Positions 7,843 through 11,368 of a stretch of DNA of 11,368 bases are shown here, one piece after another. The notes beneath the pieces were generated by a model that did no database searches, was not told the origin of the DNA, and worked only from the letters and a program-made list of their open reading frames with translations. This stretch comes from Fibrobacter sp. Lineage in GTDB: Bacteria > Fibrobacterota > Fibrobacteria > Fibrobacterales > Fibrobacteraceae. The position numbers and the translations under genes are program-made. The stretch is taken from contig JAFWRL010000185.1 in assembly GCA_017520105.1 (NCBI GenBank), forward strand, positions 1 through 11,368, read 5' to 3'. The number at the start of each line of letters is the position of its first letter. Position 1 is the stretch's first letter.

Positions 7843-7992
7843 AAACTTTTTAAAACGAAACGAAAAAATTACAAAAAAAACGGAATATATCACATTTCTT
7901 CAATTATGAATTTTATTTTTCATGAATTTTTTTTATAAAATTTTATATTGTGGTTTCAAAAAGTGTGGATGGGAAACCCTTAGAGGACGAGT
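7843..7992 (+). promoter_or_regulatory. AT-rich GH9 upstream region
   Basis: This stretch has long A and T runs. It holds a direct repeat ATGAATTTT (7906-7914 and 7922-7930), an 8-bp palindrome TTCATGAA (7919-7926) and -10-like TATATT at 7944-7949 without a clear -35. A strong Shine-Dalgarno GAGGA at 7983-7987 sits 5 nt before the GH9 ATG. The promoter itself cannot be fixed from sequence alone. Confidence 0.4.
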
Positions 7993-9813
7993 ATGTTGAA
8001 AAAGACTTTTTTGGCAGGCCTTGCTGTATTTGGCCTCACATTCACAGATAGTTTCGCACTAAGCGATGACGATTTTATCGAAGCCGCTTGGATGACGACG
8101 CGTTTTTACGGAGCCCAGCGCTCAGGTCAGGGTCCGAACTGGATTCTCGACGGAACAAACAATCCCACCAGCTTTACGGGCGACAAATACAATGGAAAGG
8201 ACGTGAGCGGCGGTTGGTTCGACTGTGGCGACCACGTGATGTATGGCCAGAGCCAGGGTTTTGCTTCTTACGTTTTAGCTCTCAGCTTCGCCGAATTCAC
8301 CAAGGGATTCTACGATCTTTATACCGGTGACTACACGGACTACAAAGCCAGCAAGGACTACACCCGCAAAGGCGGCAAGCCAAACGATGTGCGCGACCTT
8401 CTCGAAGAACTCCGCTATGAAGCAGACTTCTGGGTCAAAGCCGCCATTGACGAGAACAACTTCGTGACCGTGAAAGGCAACGGCAACCAGGACCACAACA
8501 AGTGGGTAACCGCCGGGGCAATGACCAAACTCGGAACGGGTGACGGCGGCGAACCTCGCGAAATCAAAGGTAATGCAGATGACGCCTACACGCCGGGCAT
8601 GGCTGCCGCAATGCTTGCGGTTATGGCCCGTATGGACCCAGATGAAAAAAATCGCGAAAAATACTTGAAAGCCGCAAAAACAGCTTTTGCATACTCCAAG
8701 AAACATAAGGGTGTCACAAATTCCCAAGGATTCTACGAAAGCAGCTGGTGGCAAGGCATTTGGGAAGACGGTCCGTGCCTTGCAGCCATGGAACTTTTCC
8801 GTACGACAAGAGATTCCTCTTACGTGACCGAAGCGAGAAAGTTCTACGACAAGATTGACTTCGAAAAGAACCAATTCACTCGTTTGAGCTATTCCGATGC
8901 AAGCCCGATTACATACATCTTGGGCGACTTCTATTTCAAATGGCACCCGCAGGGCGACCTCGCCGGTACGGAAAACTACCTTGAAAACATGTACAACCTG
9001 CCCGATTATAAGAACAAGGACATCTTCATCAAGGATGCCAAGACGGCAGGCTTCCCCACCCGTTCTCCTTCTGGCGGCGCATTCCTTTACGCACTTTATG
9101 CCAAATTCTCCAAGGACAAAATCTACGACGAAGCCATCGAAAAGAATATCGCCTACCTCCTTGGCGACAACAACGACAAGAAGTCATACGTCGTGGGCTA
9201 CACCCGTAACGGAGCCAAGGCCCCCACGAGGCCACACCACCGCGGCTACTACGGCAATGAAGATCCGGGTCGCGATGTCAACGGCGCTCCGAACCCGCCA
9301 GAAAAGAACAAGCTCTTGGGCGGCATGATTGCAGGAAACTTCAATAGCGGAAGCCATGACGGAAACGTCTCCAACTGGCAAGTGAACGAAGTCTGCGTCG
9401 ATATCAACGCTCCGCTCGTCGGCGCCCTCGGCTACATCTTGAGCAAGCGCGCTCCAGTCGATAGTATCGGCAGTGATGTGGAAGACATCGATGAAAAGCT
9501 GAAGAGAGAAGAAGAGGAAAAGAAGAAGAAAGAAGAGGAAGAAAAGAAAAAGAAGGAACAAGAGGGTATCGTTCCTGGCCGTCTCTTCAGTGCAAACGCC
9601 TTCGATCTTATCCGCAATTCCTCTTTCGTTACAATCAGCAATGCGAACAAGGCCCCGTTCAAGGTCCAGGTGTTCGGCCTCAACGGCAAGATTGAACAGG
9701 AAATTCTCAGCGATGGCCAAAGCCTGAACATAGGTTTCCAGAACAAAGGTCTGAAGATTATCAAGGTCACGTCCAAGAACATCACCCAGATGTTCCAAGT
9801 GAACGGGATTTAA
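7993..9813 (+). CDS. Secreted GH9 endoglucanase with an E4K4 helical linker and a C-terminal sorting-like domain
   Basis: A 606-residue inverting cellulase. The start ATG follows GAGGA and begins a signal peptide, MLKKTFLAGLAVFGLTFTDSFA. The (alpha/alpha)6 catalytic domain fills about 25-485 with no preceding Ig-like domain: GGWFDCGDHV (Asp77 and catalytic base Asp80), ESSWWQGIWEDGPCLAA, SYVVGYTRNGAKAPTRPHHR (a full match to GH9 signature 1 as I recall it) and NWQVNEVCVDINAPLVG (proton donor Glu466). The second signature departs slightly from consensus, with five residues rather than four between Asp456 and the aromatic Trp462. Residues 499-524 are almost only Glu and Lys, including EEEEKKKKEEEEKKKK. 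Residues about 526-606 form a beta-rich tail (FKVQVFGLNGK...KGLKIIKVTS), related in layout to the GH5 and PL1 tails but lacking the G-x-Y-x-V-R form. No CBM is present. It is transcribed away from PL1 and ends in its own terminator. Confidence 0.95.
   Translation: MLKKTFLAGLAVFGLTFTDSFALSDDDFIEAAWMTTRFYGAQRSGQGPNWILDGTNNPTSFTGDKYNGKDVSGGWFDCGDHVMYGQSQGFASYVLALSFAEFTKGFYDLYTGDYTDYKASKDYTRKGGKPNDVRDLLEELRYEADFWVKAAIDENNFVTVKGNGNQDHNKWVTAGAMTKLGTGDGGEPREIKGNADDAYTPGMAAAMLAVMARMDPDEKNREKYLKAAKTAFAYSKKHKGVTNSQGFYESSWWQGIWEDGPCLAAMELFRTTRDSSYVTEARKFYDKIDFEKNQFTRLSYSDASPITYILGDFYFKWHPQGDLAGTENYLENMYNLPDYKNKDIFIKDAKTAGFPTRSPSGGAFLYALYAKFSKDKIYDEAIEKNIAYLLGDNNDKKSYVVGYTRNGAKAPTRPHHRGYYGNEDPGRDVNGAPNPPEKNKLLGGMIAGNFNSGSHDGNVSNWQVNEVCVDINAPLVGALGYILSKRAPVDSIGSDVEDIDEKLKREEEEKKKKEEEEKKKKEQEGIVPGRLFSANAFDLIRNSSFVTISNANKAPFKVQVFGLNGKIEQEILSDGQSLNIGFQNKGLKIIKVTSKNITQMFQVNGI
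9501..9558 (+). repeat. Pure-purine tract encoding the E/K linker
   Basis: 58 consecutive A or G bases on the coding strand (GAA, GAG, AAG and AAA codons). This gives the (EEEEKKKK)2 stretch. Mixed synonymous codons show it is not a fresh simple-sequence expansion. Confidence 0.95.
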
Positions 9814-9830
9814 TCGAAATTAAGTTGTAG

Positions 9831-9861
9831 AAAGAGCCTTCGCAGATGCGAGGGCTTTTTT
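9831..9861 (+). terminator. Intrinsic terminator of GH9
   Basis: AGCCTTCGC (9835-9843) pairs with GCGAGGGCT (9848-9856) with one G-T wobble around AGAT, and is followed by six T residues. It lies 3 bp before the end of the convergent aminotransferase gene. The minus-strand flank has only a short T-run, so it may also act weakly in that direction. Confidence 0.9.
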
Positions 9862-9863
9862 GT

Positions 9864-11204
9864 TTATTGTTTAATGCGCGAAATCGCTTCTTTGAACTGC
9901 GCAGGGTCTTGTAACAAGCTCACGACCACCCAGCCGTCTTCGTCAAAATCGAAGAAGAATCCCGGCTGCACAAGCACGTGCTTTTCGCGGAGCAGTCTAA
10001 GCGTGATTTCTTCATCATCTTCGCCGAGACGCACCACGGCGTACCAGCCGCCAAGCACTTCAGGGCAATATTTGGAAGGGAACGCTTCACGGAGCGTCTG
10101 CCAGTTTGTGAGGAGGCGTTCCTTGACTCGGGTCTCATAAGCGCCGGCCTTGGGCAACAGCGAAATGCCGAGGGCCTGCGCGGGAGCCGAGACGCTCAAG
10201 TAGGCATCTTCGACGAATTCGAGAGCCGCGCGGATTTCTTCGAAACGTTCACGCGGGGCGTAGAACGCCATCCAGCCAAGCTTTAGCTGCGGCGAGCCCA
10301 CGGCTTTGCTGAGACCGTTCAGCCAGAAAATCGGGCACTTCGGGCCGTCTTCGGGGAGGTTGACGAAGTCGCCGCCACCCGCATCAAAGAAGTTCACAGG
10401 CTCCGGCTCGCCGCCCATCAGGAATTCCCAACTGCGGCGGACCTCCGGCGAAAAAGCGTAATCGCCGAAGACTTCATCGACGACGAGAATCATGTTGTTC
10501 TCTTCGCAGAAGCGGACTGCCGCATTCCATTCTTCACGCGACACACAATGTCCCGTCGGGTTGTGCGGACTGACCAGCAGCAGGATTTTCGCACGTTCAG
10601 GAGCGGCGAGCAAGCTGTCGGTATCGAGAACAAAGCGGAAAGTTGATGTTACTGGATTCTTCGCTTCGCTCAGAATGACGTTTTTCGTTCGTCTCTCGTC
10701 TGTAGCGATCTTGCGGGCTTTCTTTCGTCTAAGTTCAAGGAAGTACGGTGCGCATTCCAAGTGTTCAAGCTGCGCAAGCGTATCGAGCAGCGGGTAGCCC
10801 GGCATCGGCGTGAGGATTACATCGCCCGGGTCACAGAACGTCTTGAACAAAACGGAATAAGCTTCGCTCGTGCTTGCCGTGAGGATAATCTGGCCTGCGG
10901 TAAAGTTACCGCCGCGTTCGCGGTAATATTCCACCACCGCCTCGCGCGCAGACTTCCAGCCCGCCGCATCCGGATTCCAGCAACCGAAGGATTCGCGGCC
11001 TTCGTCCACCGCCGCATCCAAGTCAATCGGCAGCCCCGCCTTGACCGGGCTGCTCACCGTCATGTCGATAAACGGAAGTTCGGCAACATTCCCAACGCGA
11101 CCACCCGCATTAGCACACTCCGCGAGCACTTCAGCTTTCGCGCGTTCCAGTTCGGCAAAGAACGGCGACGGAGAAAGATCTTTAGGCAAGCGGGATGAGA
11201 GCAT
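9864..11204 (-). CDS. PLP-dependent aminotransferase (class I/II, fold type I) with an in-frame repeat-derived insertion
   Basis: A 446-residue cytoplasmic enzyme; the amino-acid substrate cannot be read from sequence. The start at 11204 (MLSSRLPKDLSPSPFF) fits the usual N-terminus of this group but lacks a Shine-Dalgarno site. Visible elements: DMTVSSPVKAGLP; ILTASTSEAY (cofactor phosphate loop, about 107-116); PMPGYPLLD; SPHNPTG (Asn215); VVDEVFGDY (Asp243, PLP ring nitrogen); WLNGLSKAVGSPQLKLGW (Schiff-base Lys300). Near the end it reads DGWVVVSLLQDPAQF where aspartate-aminotransferase relatives carry a substrate-carboxylate Arg, so specificity is probably different. Residues about 160-188 (10641-10727) do not fit the family: basic ARKIATDERRTK followed by NVILSEAKNPVT, the translation of a dispersed repeat. 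It is convergent with GH9 and apparently monocistronic. Confidence 0.88.
   Translation of the reverse strand: MLSSRLPKDLSPSPFFAELERAKAEVLAECANAGGRVGNVAELPFIDMTVSSPVKAGLPIDLDAAVDEGRESFGCWNPDAAGWKSAREAVVEYYRERGGNFTAGQIILTASTSEAYSVLFKTFCDPGDVILTPMPGYPLLDTLAQLEHLECAPYFLELRRKKARKIATDERRTKNVILSEAKNPVTSTFRFVLDTDSLLAAPERAKILLLVSPHNPTGHCVSREEWNAAVRFCEENNMILVVDEVFGDYAFSPEVRRSWEFLMGGEPEPVNFFDAGGGDFVNLPEDGPKCPIFWLNGLSKAVGSPQLKLGWMAFYAPRERFEEIRAALEFVEDAYLSVSAPAQALGISLLPKAGAYETRVKERLLTNWQTLREAFPSKYCPEVLGGWYAVVRLGEDDEEITLRLLREKHVLVQPGFFFDFDEDGWVVVSLLQDPAQFKEAISRIKQ
10641..10727 (-). repeat. Dispersed repeat, copy E, inserted in the aminotransferase
   Basis: The core at 10648-10682 reads on the minus strand AACGTCATTCTGAGCGAAGC and continues GAAGAATCCAGTAAC, matching copy D in the PL1 linker. 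The preceding coding DNA (ACAGACGAGAGACGAACGAA on the minus strand) is purine-rich and is probably part of the insertion. Its boundaries are estimated from where aminotransferase similarity stops and resumes. The element is read in frame without a stop. Confidence 0.75.
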
Positions 11205-11261
11205 AGTGAGCGGCTAGTGGTTAGGAATGAGGCTATTGGAGTTAGTAGAAATTTAGAAAAC

Positions 11262-11291
11262 AAAAAACCGATGCACTGAATAGTACATCGG
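11262..11291 (-). terminator. Intrinsic terminator on the minus strand
   Basis: CCGATG (11268-11273) and CATCGG (11286-11291) pair, with an inner ACT/AGT pairing and a GAAT loop, and the minus strand continues into TTTTTT. It would end the gene whose last codons lie at 11337-11368. The rest of 11205-11336 shows no gene and no clear promoter for the aminotransferase. Confidence 0.85.
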
Positions 11292-11336
11292 CATTGCAAA
11301 TGAAGAATAAGATTTCATTAAATTCGTTCAAGCATT

Positions 11337-11368
11337 CTACTTCTTGACGAACATTTTTTTGCTTACAA
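11337..11368 (-). CDS. 3' end of a gene, possibly another secreted protein with a C-terminal sorting-like tail
   Basis: Only nine sense codons and a TAG stop are inside the window: V-S-K-K-M-F-V-K-K-stop. The short basic end resembles the final strand of the GH5 (ARISIK) and PL1 (VKIVKN) tails. The minus-strand terminator about 45 bp downstream of this stop supports a real gene end. With so few residues, a further exported enzyme is only a guess. Confidence 0.4.
   Translation of the reverse strand, partial: VSKKMFVKK

Overview
The window looks like chromosomal DNA from a Fibrobacter-type, plant-cell-wall-degrading bacterium (Fibrobacterota). Three large secreted polysaccharidases lie close together: a GH5 cellulase with two carbohydrate-binding-like domains, a PL1 pectate lyase and a GH9 endoglucanase. 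Each has a signal peptide, a low-complexity linker and a C-terminal domain of about 80 residues that ends in a G-x-Y-x-V-R-like strand or an equivalent, resembling type IX secretion sorting domains. The assignment to Fibrobacter rests on this protein style and on remembered features of the genus, not on a database search.

Layout: (1) 2-913 (+) is the 3' two thirds of murD (peptidoglycan synthesis). (2) 914-1427 holds two identical tRNA-Leu(GAG) genes, each with its own leader and intrinsic terminator. (3) 1481-2619 (+) is tgt (queuosine tRNA modification), interrupted by an apparent one-base deletion near 1786. (4) 2736-5447 (-) is GH5 and 5700-7760 (-) is PL1, on the same strand but 252 bp apart. 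(5) 7993-9813 (+) is GH9, divergent from PL1 across a very AT-rich 232-bp region. (6) 9864-11204 (-) is a class I/II PLP aminotransferase carrying an in-frame insertion. (7) 11337-11368 (-) is probably the last nine codons of another gene. There is no gene-free stretch longer than 300 bp apart from the tRNA region.

How the genes relate: the GH5, GH9 and PL1 enzymes would attack cellulose or beta-glucan and pectin outside the cell. The flanking genes are housekeeping. GH5 and PL1 share a 13-bp upstream motif (12/13 identical), which in PL1 also forms a perfect 11-bp inverted repeat overlapping the predicted -10 box; this is the best candidate for shared regulation.

The less ordinary signals are genomic. 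A dispersed repeat family beginning GTCAYYC on the minus strand occurs at least five times, all in one orientation. Two copies lie inside genes: one makes an in-frame insertion in the aminotransferase, and one is embedded in the PL1 linker, where part of it has expanded into 24-bp tandem repeats. The GH9 linker is a natural E4K4-type charged helix. The two tRNA-Leu terminators differ at five positions, all of which preserve base pairing. I see no CRISPR array, transposase, phage gene or clear defence system.
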